Shown here in pieces: positions 1 through 8,344 of a stretch of 64,000 bases of DNA. Position 1 is the first letter of the stretch; each line of letters begins with the position of its first letter. A model generated the notes under the pieces. That model saw only the letters and a list, made by a program, of their open reading frames with translations, did no database searches and was not told the origin of the DNA. The stretch is from Paenibacillus helianthi (lineage in GTDB: Bacteria > Bacillota > Bacilli > Paenibacillales > Paenibacillaceae): positions 1-64,000 of the forward strand of contig NZ_LVWI01000081.1 of NCBI RefSeq assembly GCF_001909055.1. The letters are read 5' to 3'. The position numbers were made by a program, and so were the translations under genes.

Positions 1-48
1 GGCAACAGATTTTCCTTTGGCTACATCCATGCCAATAACGGGTTTCAT
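1..48 (-). CDS. IS110-family transposase, N-terminal fragment (runs off the window)
   Basis: Only the first 16 codons are inside the window. The start ATG at 48 follows a strong GAGGAGGAG ribosome binding site. The peptide begins MKPVIGMDVAKGKSV, the usual first beta strand of the DEDD (RuvC-like) transposases of the IS110 family, with the first catalytic Asp in GMDVAKG. The rest lies to the left, so intactness cannot be judged. Confidence 0.7.
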   Translation of the reverse strand, partial: MKPVIGMDVAKGKSVA

Positions 49-287
49 CTTCTCCTCCTCATTCGAATTCGCCGGTATTCCCACAATGGTTCCTACTCCA
101 CAGCTTCGCGTGTGATACGAGGTCTGATGCCTCAACCAGCTCAAACATGGTAGAAGGGTGTAGTGGGAGAACTGTTTGTTATTCGGGGTTATCCCCAGGG
201 GCTGTCACGTTCTCCCGGCTACTTCCATCGTAAAGCGGTCATTAAAAAAGGCCAACCAGTAATCTCTGGTTGACCTAATAATACGAA
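49..287. other. non-coding stretch between the IS110 start and the IS1182 end
   Basis: No credible gene is seen. It should hold the promoter-side end of the IS110 element. A hairpin at 250-275 (GGCCAACCAG / CTGGTTGACC) has an A-tract on its left, so on the minus strand it reads as a terminator-like structure. No direct repeat was found that fixes the IS110 end. Confidence 0.5.
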
Positions 288-378
288 GGGGCTGTCTCAT
301 AAGTAGAATTTTCTACGTAAGGGACAGTTCTTTTTTTAAAAAAAACCGTAAAACGACAGCAGAGCAGCGATTCTCCCG

Positions 379-1938
379 TTACTGGAGAATCGCTGCTCTA
401 CGTTTTTGGTCATTAGCGGCTTGCTTTAGCAGATTATGAGCAAGCGAAAGCCACCCGACCTCAAGCGTCACTTTTTCCATGCCGCGAAGCAGAAATCGCC
501 GGAATCCCCGGTTGTTTTTCAGTTGTCCAAACACACTTTCGGGCTCAATCATTCGGCGAACCGCCAATCGATATCCCTCTTCACTTTGAAGAAGTTGCCG
601 AGCCTGGTGTTTATACCTCAACCCTTTGAGGCTCACCGTGACTTCCCGATCTCCAGCAGCCTTTGTACATTCGGCTTTTAGGGGACAACCCTGACAGCCG
701 GTACTGCGGTAATGGCGTTGCCGGAGTTCATATCCACTATCTAATGTTTTCTTACTCTCATAACGAAATCGAAGTTTTGTTCCGGCTTTACACGTCCACG
801 TATCTTCGACTTCGTCATATGTCCAGTTCTCGAATTTCCCGATGTTTTCTCTCCACGCCTTGCCCTTTTCTATATGATAGCTACCGTATTTCACCACGGC
901 TTGGATTTCTTCTTTTTCCAAGTAGGCATAGTTTTCTTCACTACCGTAGCCGGCGTCCGCAATAACCGTTTGTGGAAGTCTTCCCAGTACCTGTTTGACC
1001 TTCTCCATATGCGGCTGTAAGCAACGTGTATCCGCCCTGCTTTGGTGAACGCTATATGCCAAGATAAACTGGTTTTCCGTTCCGATCTGTACATTGTAAC
1101 CGGGTTTGAGTTGACCATTTCGCATGTGATCTTCCTTCATTCGCATAAAGGTTACATCCGGATCGGTCTTACTGAAGCTGTTTCGGTCGCCGAGCTGCTT
1201 CTGGTACTGCTCGTACTTGTGCAGCCGGGGAAGCAGGTCCTTGCGAAGCTTCCGGATCGCTTTCTTCAGCGGTTTGTCTTTGGGTTTGTTCAGCAGCCGG
1301 GCTTCAAGCTCCCGGGTCACTTGTTCGAGCTTCGCACCGCTGATTTCTGAACATTCGCCGAGTTCGGCAAGGTCTTTTCCGTGGTCTTCCTGTTCTTCCT
1401 GTTTCTCTGCGGCTTCAATGTCGGCAAATAGCGCGTGCACTTTCTCTTGCAGTTTAGCTTTATGTTTACTGACGGCTTTGCCCCACACGAAAGTATAGCG
1501 ATTTGCATTCGCTTCAATCTTCGTGCCGTCCACAAAATAATGGTCCAGGGAGACGTATTTTTCGTCCGCCAGAAATTGAAGGACGGCGGTGAATAGCGTT
1601 TCAAGAACATCTTTCATCCGCTGTGAACGGAAGCGGTTTATGGTGCGGAAGTCCGGGCGCTGCCGTCCGGCCAGCCACATGAACGGGATGTTTTCCCGCA
1701 CCACTTTGGCGATTTGGCGAGAAGAATACATGCGCTGAGTGTAGGCGTAGATGATGACTTTGGTGAGCATTTTAGGGTGATAGCTGTCGCGGCCACCGCC
1801 AGGGTAAGCTGCGTCAAAGATGGTGTCGTCCAGCCGATTGACGGCTGAGTTAACGACACGAACGAGGTGGTTAGGGGGAATGTCCTCTTCTAAATCCATT
1901 GGCAGACAAAGTTGGTCCATGGTATATTGAATGTACAA
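379..1938 (-). CDS. IS1182-family transposase
   Basis: DDE transposase that would cut and join the ends of the surrounding element. TTG at 1938 is preferred because AAGGAG lies 8 bases upstream; it gives 519 aa, normal for the family. Visible features are an N-terminal DUF772-like region (DLEEDIPPNHLVRVVN), the first acidic block DHYFVDGTKIEANANRY, the second block VIADAGYGSEENY, and the C-terminal signature EPESVFGQLKNNRGFRRF. No frameshift or stop interrupts it, so the copy may be active. It is transcribed leftward, toward the IS110 fragment. Confidence 0.93.
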   Translation of the reverse strand: MYIQYTMDQLCLPMDLEEDIPPNHLVRVVNSAVNRLDDTIFDAAYPGGGRDSYHPKMLTKVIIYAYTQRMYSSRQIAKVVRENIPFMWLAGRQRPDFRTINRFRSQRMKDVLETLFTAVLQFLADEKYVSLDHYFVDGTKIEANANRYTFVWGKAVSKHKAKLQEKVHALFADIEAAEKQEEQEDHGKDLAELGECSEISGAKLEQVTRELEARLLNKPKDKPLKKAIRKLRKDLLPRLHKYEQYQKQLGDRNSFSKTDPDVTFMRMKEDHMRNGQLKPGYNVQIGTENQFILAYSVHQSRADTRCLQPHMEKVKQVLGRLPQTVIADAGYGSEENYAYLEKEEIQAVVKYGSYHIEKGKAWRENIGKFENWTYDEVEDTWTCKAGTKLRFRYESKKTLDSGYELRQRHYRSTGCQGCPLKAECTKAAGDREVTVSLKGLRYKHQARQLLQSEEGYRLAVRRMIEPESVFGQLKNNRGFRRFLLRGMEKVTLEVGWLSLAHNLLKQAANDQKRRAAILQ

Positions 1939-2089
1939 AGAAATCGCTCCTTTTGAAATGGTTGGGTGGTACCTCCATTTTACCAAAGAGCGATTTCTTT
2001 TTTTGTGATTTTAGAAGGATTGTAGTAACATTTTCCGCTTAAACAGCGGAGAGGACGGACTGATTGTGGAAAAGCGGCAGCGGTCGCCT

Positions 2090-2139
2090 TTGTCTCCGGA
2101 TTTTCACCGCTTAGGGGAATAAATAAAATCTGGAGACAA
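2090..2139. other. 15-bp stem-loop inside the IS1182 upstream region
   Basis: TTGTCTCCGGATTTT (2090-2104) pairs with AAAATCTGGAGACAA (2125-2139) around a 20-nt loop, with a single G-U wobble. It lies between the transposase start and the right end, where no coding sequence is seen. It could be a structured non-coding segment carried by the element or part of the transposase-binding end. Confidence 0.55.
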
Positions 2140-2253
2140 CAGCGATTGGAACAACGGTCCGTTCGCGGAGCGTCCACACGAGCGTCTACGTACATCCTCG
2201 TAAAACAAAGGGGGATGTCCCAGCAGCCATTTCATGGCTTTTGGGACACCCTC

Positions 2254-2735
2254 GTTTTTCTGATTTTTTTCATTCCAAAATGAAAGTTTTCATGTATAAT
2301 CATCAAATGTATCGGTACAGATGAAGGGACAAGGATTGGAGAGGATTTGCTGCTCCGGAAAAATTACTGCTTTGGGGGAATATTGTCCTGATACTATCCT
2401 GAGTTGTGGTAGGGGTAGCCAACAGTATGGTTTGAATACCCGTGATCAATAAGCCTCTAAGCCGGAGAACTTCCGTGTCCAAGGTGCTTGTTTGCGTTCA
2501 ACCAGAGATAATAGGTAAGATGCACTGTCTTTAATACTCAAGGCTTTATATCCTTATGACTAAAGACCTAAAATTTTATCTAAAAATTCGACAAATTTCG
2601 AGATTATTCCCTATTAATCTCCAAGAAATATTAACTATTTGTGTCTTGAATCCGATAGTTATTGTAATAAATGTTACTGCTTCAGGGTTGGAAACAAATA
2701 GTCATATAGATTAGGGCGAAAGGATGTAGAGAAAA
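2254..2735 (+). other. long leader/intergenic region before the chemoreceptor gene
   Basis: A candidate promoter is TTCCAA (2273-2278), 16 bases, TATAAT (2295-2300). The next ~220 bases are G+C richer than the AT-rich 2520-2735 segment and hold possible pairings: CTCCGG near 2353 with CCGGAG near 2463, and GGGTA near 2413 with TACCC near 2437. I could not match this to a known riboswitch class by eye. No ORF with a good ribosome binding site is present. A regulatory leader is possible but unproven. Confidence 0.35.
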
Positions 2736-4772
2736 ATGAAGATTCGGATGAAGCTTTCGGTTTTGATGATCGTCGTTACACTGATTTCTACGTTATTAAT
2801 GGGGGTTTTTACGTACAGTAAATCTACTAAGACTATTCTGAATCTGACCGATACTGCAATGGCGCAGGTGAACACAAACAAAGCACAGACCATTGAAGCG
2901 ATGATTGACAAAGAAAAGCGAAATATGGAGCTCGTTGCAGGTGAATCGGAAATCGCTGAGCTGCTGCTGAAATCGGAAGACGGCAATTTGGCCCGTACGG
3001 GGGACCCGCTGCAGGCTGAGGTGAATACCAAACTTCAAAAGATAGTGAAGGATGCAGGCAATCTGGAGCATATGTTCGTGGCCAACATGAAGGGGATCGG
3101 GATAGCAGATAGTGATACTAAGCTGGTCGGAACAGACTTCAGTGAAAGAAACTACACCAAGAATGTGATGAAGACCGCCGGACCTGTAATCAGTGAAACG
3201 CTGAAATCCAAGTCAACAGGGGCCTATGTTCTGGCATTTGTACATCCTGTAACGAGTGGCGGCAAGATGATCGGTTTCGTGGCATCCGCAGTGAATGCGA
3301 ATAGTATCATTAAATATTTGTCTGATGCCAAGGTGGCCAATGCGCCCTCCTCCTACGCCTACCTTGTGGATGAGACCGGGAACATCCTGTTTCATCCCGA
3401 TGAAACCAAGATCGGAACAGCGATAGAGAATGCTCAGATCAAAGCAGTGGTAGAAAAGATCAAAGCTGGTGAGAAGGTTGCAGACGGCAACGTTCAATAT
3501 ACCTACAAGGGTGCTGAGAAAAAAGCTGCCTTTACCGTTCTGCCGGTAACGAATTGGACACTGGTGCTGACAGGTGATCTTGGCGAGATTATGAAGCCTG
3601 TTGACAACATGACGAACTATATTATCTTATTGGGTATCGGGTGTCTGCTGCTGACCTTGCTCGTGGGAATCACTGTGGCTACCCGGATCTCTTCGCCGAT
3701 CATTAAGCTGACAGAAATGATTAACCGCACCGCGGAGCTGGATCTTAAATACGACTCGCAATACGAGTATCTGTTGAAAAATAAAGACGAAACCGGAACC
3801 ATCGCCAAAGCGATGTTCCATACCCGGTCGGTGCTGAGGGAAATGGCCGGCAGCCTGGTTACCATTTCCGCAAAGGTGCTGGACAATGCGGAGATGCTGG
3901 AGAAGCTGTCCGATGACGTACGGGAGAATGCCCATGATAATTCGGCTACAACAGAGCAGTTGTCGGCGGGGATGGAAGAAACCGCAGCCTCTACGCAGGA
4001 AATGTCGGCAGCTATTCATGAGATCGAGAGTAATGTCCGCAGCATTTCGGGGCGTGTTAAGGAAGGTGCCGGTGTGTCCGGTCAGATTACCGAGCGGGCG
4101 CTTGCGCTGCAGCATGACGCCACTGAGTCTATAGACAATGCCAAACGGATCTATGAATCCGTGCGTGTGGAGATGGAGAAGGCCATTAAGCAGTCAGGCT
4201 CGATTCATGAAATCAACGTACTGGCGGACACCATTCTCTCTATTACCAGCCAGACCAATCTGCTAGCACTTAATGCTGCGATTGAGGCGGCACGGGCCGG
4301 AGAAGCAGGGCGGGGATTCGCTGTGGTAGCGGGCGAGATCCGCAAGCTGGCCGAGAAGTCCTCCGAAACAGCGGCAGGTATTCAAGGAGTTGTCAAGAAT
4401 GTATATTCTTCTGTCGAGCAAATGAAGGACAATTCCGAGGCTATACTTGAGTTTATCGATCATAATGTTTTGGGAGATTATGAGCGTCTTGCAGAAGTCA
4501 GTGAGCAATATAACAGTGACGCTTCTGCTATTGACGAGCTGATGAATCAGTTCGGAGAAGCCGCCGACCACTTGAGTGAGACCGTGTCCAGTGTAGCGAT
4601 TGCGATTAATGAAGTTGCGGCTACTGTAAATGAAGGGGCCATCGGCGTGCAGGATATTGCTGAGAAAACGGCAGATATCGTAGAGAAAACCTTGCATGAA
4701 GCAACGATGGCCGATGAGAATACGCAAAGTGCAAAAGAACTGCAGGGATTAGTGGAGAAATTCAAGATTTAA
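2736..4772 (+). CDS. methyl-accepting chemotaxis protein
   Basis: Transmembrane chemoreceptor that passes a ligand signal to CheA/CheW. At 678 aa it has one membrane helix near residues 8-28, an extracellular dCache-type sensor (about 30-290, with the typical [17 protein letters not shown] stretch), a second helix at about 295-318, a HAMP linker, and a long cytoplasmic coiled coil. The hairpin tip around residue 507 reads [20 protein letters not shown], the invariant CheA-contact region. AAGGATG lies upstream of the ATG. No other chemotaxis genes are nearby, so it is an orphan receptor. Its ligand cannot be told from sequence. Confidence 0.95.
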   Translation: MKIRMKLSVLMIVVTLISTLLMGVFTYSKSTKTILNLTDTAMAQVNTNKAQTIEAMIDKEKRNMELVAGESEIAELLLKSEDGNLARTGDPLQAEVNTKLQKIVKDAGNLEHMFVANMKGIGIADSDTKLVGTDFSERNYTKNVMKTAGPVISETLKSKSTGAYVLAFVHPVTSGGKMIGFVASAVNANSIIKYLSDAKVANAPSSYAYLVDETGNILFHPDETKIGTAIENAQIKAVVEKIKAGEKVADGNVQYTYKGAEKKAAFTVLPVTNWTLVLTGDLGEIMKPVDNMTNYIILLGIGCLLLTLLVGITVATRISSPIIKLTEMINRTAELDLKYDSQYEYLLKNKDETGTIAKAMFHTRSVLREMAGSLVTISAKVLDNAEMLEKLSDDVRENAHDNSATTEQLSAGMEETAASTQEMSAAIHEIESNVRSISGRVKEGAGVSGQITERALALQHDATESIDNAKRIYESVRVEMEKAIKQSGSIHEINVLADTILSITSQTNLLALNAAIEAARAGEAGRGFAVVAGEIRKLAEKSSETAAGIQGVVKNVYSSVEQMKDNSEAILEFIDHNVLGDYERLAEVSEQYNSDASAIDELMNQFGEAADHLSETVSSVAIAINEVAATVNEGAIGVQDIAEKTADIVEKTLHEATMADENTQSAKELQGLVEKFKI

Positions 4773-4862
4773 GCGGTTTAATGCAATCTTTACCTTACTT
4801 TCATCTGGATTTAAGCTTGCGGGTATATATTGATTTCATAACCCCCCTTTAATATAATCTTT

Positions 4863-4896
4863 GGCCCCGCCGGTCTCCGGCGGGGTCCTTTTTTTG
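4863..4896 (+). terminator. intrinsic terminator after the chemoreceptor gene
   Basis: GGCCCCGCCGG / CCGGCGGGGTCC with a 4-base TCTC loop is followed directly by a run of seven T. It is the expected end of the upstream transcript. Confidence 0.9.
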
Positions 4897-4977
4897 TTTT
4901 TTTGAACAGGGAACAGCAATACATCTCAGGTTATTGGTCCATACTGATACCAAGGAGTGAGGATCATATTTGAGAGC

Positions 4978-6276
4978 ATGCTTGTAGATGGTGAAGGAAT
5001 CCGCAGCAGCATCAACGGCAAAGTGGATTGGGAAGTATTGGGTCCCCGGATTGCCTCGGAAGCGTCAAGCGGGAATGAAGCGCTGCAGCTGTTGCAGGAG
5101 AGCTTTTTACTGCAGTTAATCAAGGATGAATGGAATAGTATGGCCGTTATTAGAGAACGTCTGCAGCAACTGCAGCTGAATCCGTTGACAGCAAATGATT
5201 TGAATCTGCAGATTGCCGCCCTGGAGATCAAAGTGCCCTCAGAAAAAGGGACAGACCGCCAGGAGTGGAAGGCCCTGCTGAAGCTGGCGTTTCAGAAGCT
5301 CTGCCGGGAGACGTCCTCCGGGTGGAAGGGAATCTATCCGTTCAGAGATGAATTTAACTCTGCGCTGATGTACTTTCTCGTTATTTTGAAATCAGGACCG
5401 GAGCAGTCCCATAAAACACATCGGTTCATAGAGGAACTGAAGCAGAGTACTGCCAGTAATCTGAGGCTGGAATGTGCAGCAGGGATTGGAGAGCAAGTGA
5501 AGGGGCTGAAGCGGTTAAAGAATGCTTATACCTCATGTATGCTCTCTTGGAACCAGAGTCCCAATTACAGGGAAGCGGAAGGTGAAAGCAGACAGGTACG
5601 GGAGCTGATGCAGTTTTTTACGCCTGAGGTGGAAAGGATGCTGGCCCGAGTGATCGAAAATATGGACATGAATGCCTTCCGAATGCACCTTGATGCTCTT
5701 TTCAACAGCGAAAGGGATGCACCCATGTTTGTATTTACCTTTCTGGCGCTGCGTCTGCTTCTGGTATTCAGTTCGATTGCCCAAAAGTTCGAGCTTGGCA
5801 GCTCTGCAGTGCAGAAGTACTTATGGAAATGCCAGATTAGCATTGCCGATTACCAGTCGCGTGAAGGGATACGGGAGAAGATTGAAGAACTGGCGCTGCT
5901 TGTGATGGATGAAGTGCAGAAGATCCGCTTATCCAGCGGCCGGCATATGATCGAGGCAGTCCGAAAAGATATTGGGGAGCACTTTTGCTGCGAGCAGGAT
6001 CTTTCGTCCCTGGCAGAGCGATTTCATTTCAATGAGACGTATTTGTCGGGGCTGTTCAAGCAGCATGTCGGCATTCCCATGGACGATTATGTTACAAGAC
6101 TGCGGATGGCCGAGGCCGAGCAGCTGCTGCAGGAAAATAAGCTGAAGCTGACCGATATTGCCATGTTTACCGGCTATTCCAGCTTCACCGGTTTCTGCAG
6201 CGCCTTCAAGAAATACAGCGGCAGAAGCCCCAAGGATTACCGGGAGCGCTATGTGAAGCGGCATGCCCGGAACTGA
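4978..6276 (+). CDS. AraC-family regulator, YesN-like with most of the receiver domain missing
   Basis: DNA-binding regulator of 432 aa from ATG 4978; a GTG at 4957 is in frame but has a poorer ribosome binding site. The C-terminal ~105 residues form a double AraC helix-turn-helix (DLSSLAERFHFNETYLSGLF, then LTDIAMFTGYSSFTGFCSAF). The first ~37 residues (MLVDGEGIRSS, VDWEVLG, ASSGNEAL) match the opening of a YesN-type receiver, but with LVDGE instead of LVDDE. The sequence then jumps to the post-receiver linker (LLQESFLLQLIKDEW), skipping the segment that should carry the phospho-acceptor Asp, DxRMP and LKP motifs. It is about 85 residues shorter than usual. No YesM-like kinase is adjacent. 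Phosphorylation-independent action is inferred. Confidence 0.85.
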   Translation: MLVDGEGIRSSINGKVDWEVLGPRIASEASSGNEALQLLQESFLLQLIKDEWNSMAVIRERLQQLQLNPLTANDLNLQIAALEIKVPSEKGTDRQEWKALLKLAFQKLCRETSSGWKGIYPFRDEFNSALMYFLVILKSGPEQSHKTHRFIEELKQSTASNLRLECAAGIGEQVKGLKRLKNAYTSCMLSWNQSPNYREAEGESRQVRELMQFFTPEVERMLARVIENMDMNAFRMHLDALFNSERDAPMFVFTFLALRLLLVFSSIAQKFELGSSAVQKYLWKCQISIADYQSREGIREKIEELALLVMDEVQKIRLSSGRHMIEAVRKDIGEHFCCEQDLSSLAERFHFNETYLSGLFKQHVGIPMDDYVTRLRMAEAEQLLQENKLKLTDIAMFTGYSSFTGFCSAFKKYSGRSPKDYRERYVKRHARN

Positions 6277-6377
6277 AAGCAGGAGACGCTACCCTTTTTT
6301 TCTTAACCCAATCAATGGTAGTATAAGGAAAAGGTATTCAGTTATAATGCCTAGGGTTAAGGAGAGGAGGGTATTGG

Positions 6378-6470
6378 ATGAGAAGATTAGGGTTCAGCTC
6401 TATGCAAAGTCTACGGATGAACAACAACAGCGGTTGTTTGTATAGAGCTGAAGGTAAGACGCCGCTTTGA
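6378..6470 (+). CDS. possible 30-aa leader peptide upstream of the CD3324-family gene
   Basis: ATG 6378 follows a strong GGAGAGGAGGG site and opens 30 codons beginning MRRLGFSSMQSLRMNNNSG. A TATAAT sits at 6343-6348, without a clear -35. The frame crosses three of the four arms of the inverted-repeat structure described below, so translation would disturb RNA folding. Coding potential is weak, and another frame (ATG 6349) gives a competing 32-codon ORF. Treat it as a candidate regulatory uORF, not an established protein. Confidence 0.35.
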   Translation: MRRLGFSSMQSLRMNNNSGCLYRAEGKTPL

Positions 6471-6538
6471 TTCATGGATAGGGAATCGTTGTTTGTACAG
6501 TAGACTTTGCTACCTTAAAAAGTTCATTAATTTTAAGG
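6393..6538 (+). promoter_or_regulatory. structured leader with crossing inverted repeats and an RBS-masking hairpin
   Basis: Arm A TTCAGCTCTAT (6393-6403) is perfectly complementary to A' ATAGAGCTGAA (6442-6452). Arm B GCAAAGTCTAC (6404-6414) is perfectly complementary to B' GTAGACTTTGC (6500-6510). Because A and B are adjacent and A' precedes B', the two stems cross. AACAAC (about 6423-6428) can pair with either of two copies of GTTGTTTGTA (6432-6441 and 6489-6498), one before each 3' arm. Immediately after B', CCTTAAAA (6513-6520) pairs with TTTTAAGG (6531-6538), masking the AAGGAG of the next gene. The layout looks like a two-state or pseudoknotted translational switch; the ligand or trigger is unknown. 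Confidence 0.6.
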
Positions 6539-6550
6539 AGCGGAGCTACC

Positions 6551-6817
6551 ATGAAATATGTAAATGCAGATATTGTACTACCGGAAAAGTTACTGAAGGA
6601 AATCCAGAAATATATGCACGGCGGAATGCTGTATGTGCCTAAACCGGAAGGGCAACGGGCCAAATGGGGTGAGCACTCCGGCGGCAGAACGTATCTCTCC
6701 AACCGTAATAAAGAAATTAGGAAGCAGTATTCCTCAGGCCTCACCACCCAGGAGCTGGCAGAACAGTTCTGCCTGTCCTGCGACAGCATCAAAAAAATCG
6801 TCTATGGTAAAAAGTAG
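6551..6817 (+). CDS. CD3324 family small helix-turn-helix protein
   Basis: 88-aa protein of the family named after C. difficile CD3324, recognised from the start MKYVNADIVLPEKLLKEIQ, the middle GGMLYVPKPEG, and the closing SCDSIKKIVYGKK. The C-terminal third (residues 55-85) reads as a Mor/homeodomain-like HTH with LTTQELAEQFCLSCDSIKKI, so DNA binding is likely. Targets are not known. AAGGAG (6535-6540) lies 10 bases before the ATG but can be hidden in a hairpin, so translation may be controlled. A terminator follows at once, making it monocistronic. Confidence 0.8.
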   Translation: MKYVNADIVLPEKLLKEIQKYMHGGMLYVPKPEGQRAKWGEHSGGRTYLSNRNKEIRKQYSSGLTTQELAEQFCLSCDSIKKIVYGKK

Positions 6818-6822
6818 ACAGC

Positions 6823-6862
6823 AAACAGCCGCATCGGATTTCTGCCGATGCGGCTTGTTTAT
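6823..6862 (+). terminator. intrinsic terminator after the CD3324-family gene
   Basis: GCCGCATCGG (6828-6837) and CCGATGCGGC (6845-6854) form a perfect 10-bp stem followed by TTGTTT, starting 11 bases after the stop codon. Confidence 0.9.
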
Positions 6863-7035
6863 GTGAGTATGAGGTGGTATCGGTCGATACTAAATTCATT
6901 CGTGGACATGGAAAAGAGTAGATTTAAAAGTAAGTAAAAAACGAATTATAACGAAATAGTATCTTCGTCTAGTAATTATTGTGTAATATACTTTCTCTGG
7001 ATGACAAACAATCTTCACTGAGGAGTTACTCTACC

Positions 7036-8184
7036 ATGAGAAACGAAACATTGTTACTAACAAACGTGACTTTAATCGATGGAACGGGTAGGCAGCCGAT
7101 AAAAAATGCAACAATAGAAGTTGTAAACGGTAGATTCGGTACCATAACAGAATATCGGGATACCCAGTTTAAGAATGGAAAGGTAAAAGAAATAGACCTG
7201 AATGGACTTGTGATGTTACCAGGATTTATTCATACACATGCGCACACCAGCTTTAAATTTTTGCGGAATGAGCCTTTTCATGGGTACCATAAAGAGTATT
7301 TAACTGCATGTTTTGAAGAGGGAATTACTACGATCCGCGACGAGGGAATGACTACAAATGCAACGATTGATGATGTTATAGCACATTCGAACAGGCTGGA
7401 TAGTGTGCTTTTTCCCAGACTTATCACGTCAGGTAAAGTTTTTACGGCTCCCGGGGGATATGGAGGGCAAGAACCCATCGGTGTTGGAAATGTGGAAGAA
7501 GCCAGGCTTAAGGTTCGCGAGGTATTAGAAAAAGGGATTCACTTTATAAAGACCGCTCTTGAAGATGGATATGACCCCAGTACGTTCGGCCTGCCTAAGC
7601 TTAATCAGGAGATTCTGGAAACCATTTGTAAGGAAGCTAGGGAAATGGGAGCCCATGTGTCTGCTCATGTAACCAACGCCAAAAATCTCCGGATTCTAGT
7701 GAGTTCGGGAATTCACGATGCTGCACACATGATCTATGACCGTTTAGATGATGACTTGATACGTCAGATGGTAGAAAAAAACGTTCGAATAGTACCTACA
7801 CTCACTGTATTAAAGATGTTTCAAGACAAATTTGGAGCCCCTCTTTTAAAACAAGGGCTGGACAATGTCCGAAGGTTTGTCCAGGCGGGTGGGGAGATCG
7901 GCTTGGGTGATGACTTTGTTGAAGAAGAAAAACCATGGTATAGGTTAGGAATGCCATGGGAAGAAATCCGCTTATTAGGCGACGCTGGTCTCACACCGAT
8001 GCAAATAATTGTAGCGGCAACTTCAGTCGGTGCAAAGATATGTAATCTGTCTCACGAGATTGGGACTATCCAAACTGCTAAGAAGGCTGATCTATTTGTT
8101 ATTGAAGGAGATCCACTTGCCAATATAGACAATCTTCGAAAGGTTAAATTCGTCATGAAAGAAGGCAATATTAGATTCTGCTAA
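7036..8184 (+). CDS. amidohydrolase-superfamily metal-dependent hydrolase
   Basis: 382 aa from ATG 7036, chosen because GAGGAG sits 11 bases upstream; a longer frame from 6979 lacks such a site. It is a TIM-barrel amidohydrolase of the imidazolonepropionase/Xaa-Pro-dipeptidase branch. Metal ligands are visible as HTHAHTS, a likely carbamylated Lys in FIKTALEDG, His in SAHVTNA, His in GIHDAAHM, and Asp in GLGDDF. The N- and C-terminal beta segments (VTLIDGTG; ADLFVIEGDPL) are typical. Substrate is unknown. The gene is visibly AT-richer than its neighbours and ends inside a broken GNAT gene, suggesting horizontal acquisition. Confidence 0.85.
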   Translation: MRNETLLLTNVTLIDGTGRQPIKNATIEVVNGRFGTITEYRDTQFKNGKVKEIDLNGLVMLPGFIHTHAHTSFKFLRNEPFHGYHKEYLTACFEEGITTIRDEGMTTNATIDDVIAHSNRLDSVLFPRLITSGKVFTAPGGYGGQEPIGVGNVEEARLKVREVLEKGIHFIKTALEDGYDPSTFGLPKLNQEILETICKEAREMGAHVSAHVTNAKNLRILVSSGIHDAAHMIYDRLDDDLIRQMVEKNVRIVPTLTVLKMFQDKFGAPLLKQGLDNVRRFVQAGGEIGLGDDFVEEEKPWYRLGMPWEEIRLLGDAGLTPMQIIVAATSVGAKICNLSHEIGTIQTAKKADLFVIEGDPLANIDNLRKVKFVMKEGNIRFC

Positions 8185-8185
8185 C

Positions 8186-8343
8186 TCCAGCTTCGGATAA
8201 TAATTCATCGCGTTCGGGGCAGATAACAACAGCATTGCCTCCTACCCAATTGTCTGCTCAACACGTTCACCAGCTCCTTGCCAATGCCCTTGCGGTGGTA
8301 TTCCTCACGTACGGCCGCTCCAGATCGTCCGCTGGACGCTCCG
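8186..8343 (-). pseudogene. GNAT acetyltransferase remnant
   Basis: On the minus strand the sequence translates to AAVREEYHRKGIGKELV, the acetyl-CoA binding motif A of GNAT enzymes. After a frameshift it continues as LLSAPNAMNYYPKL, the usual C-terminal segment. No start codon region remains and the coding is split between two frames. It lies directly between the hisS stop and the amidohydrolase stop, so the amidohydrolase segment probably arrived with loss of part of this gene. Confidence 0.75.
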
Positions 8344-8344
8344 G

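Larger units (their letters stand above)
288..2253 (-). mobile_element. IS1182-family insertion sequence
   Basis: The element holds one transposase gene between related ends. The left end begins GGGGCTGTCTCATAAG; the right end, read as its complement, begins GAGGGTGTCCCAAAAG, with 12 of 16 positions matching. Each end continues into its own short palindrome (left 289-330, right about 2211-2253), so both termini can fold into stem-loops. No flanking target duplication was recognised, so the exact outer bases are inferred from the inverted repeat. A 15-bp stem-loop lies between the transposase start and the right end. Confidence 0.75.

Noticed and set aside
6263-6445. 60-codon ORF after the AraC gene
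   Set aside because: It starts inside the AraC gene without a ribosome binding site and crosses the inverted repeats; the shorter ORF at 6378 has the better site, and even that is uncertain.
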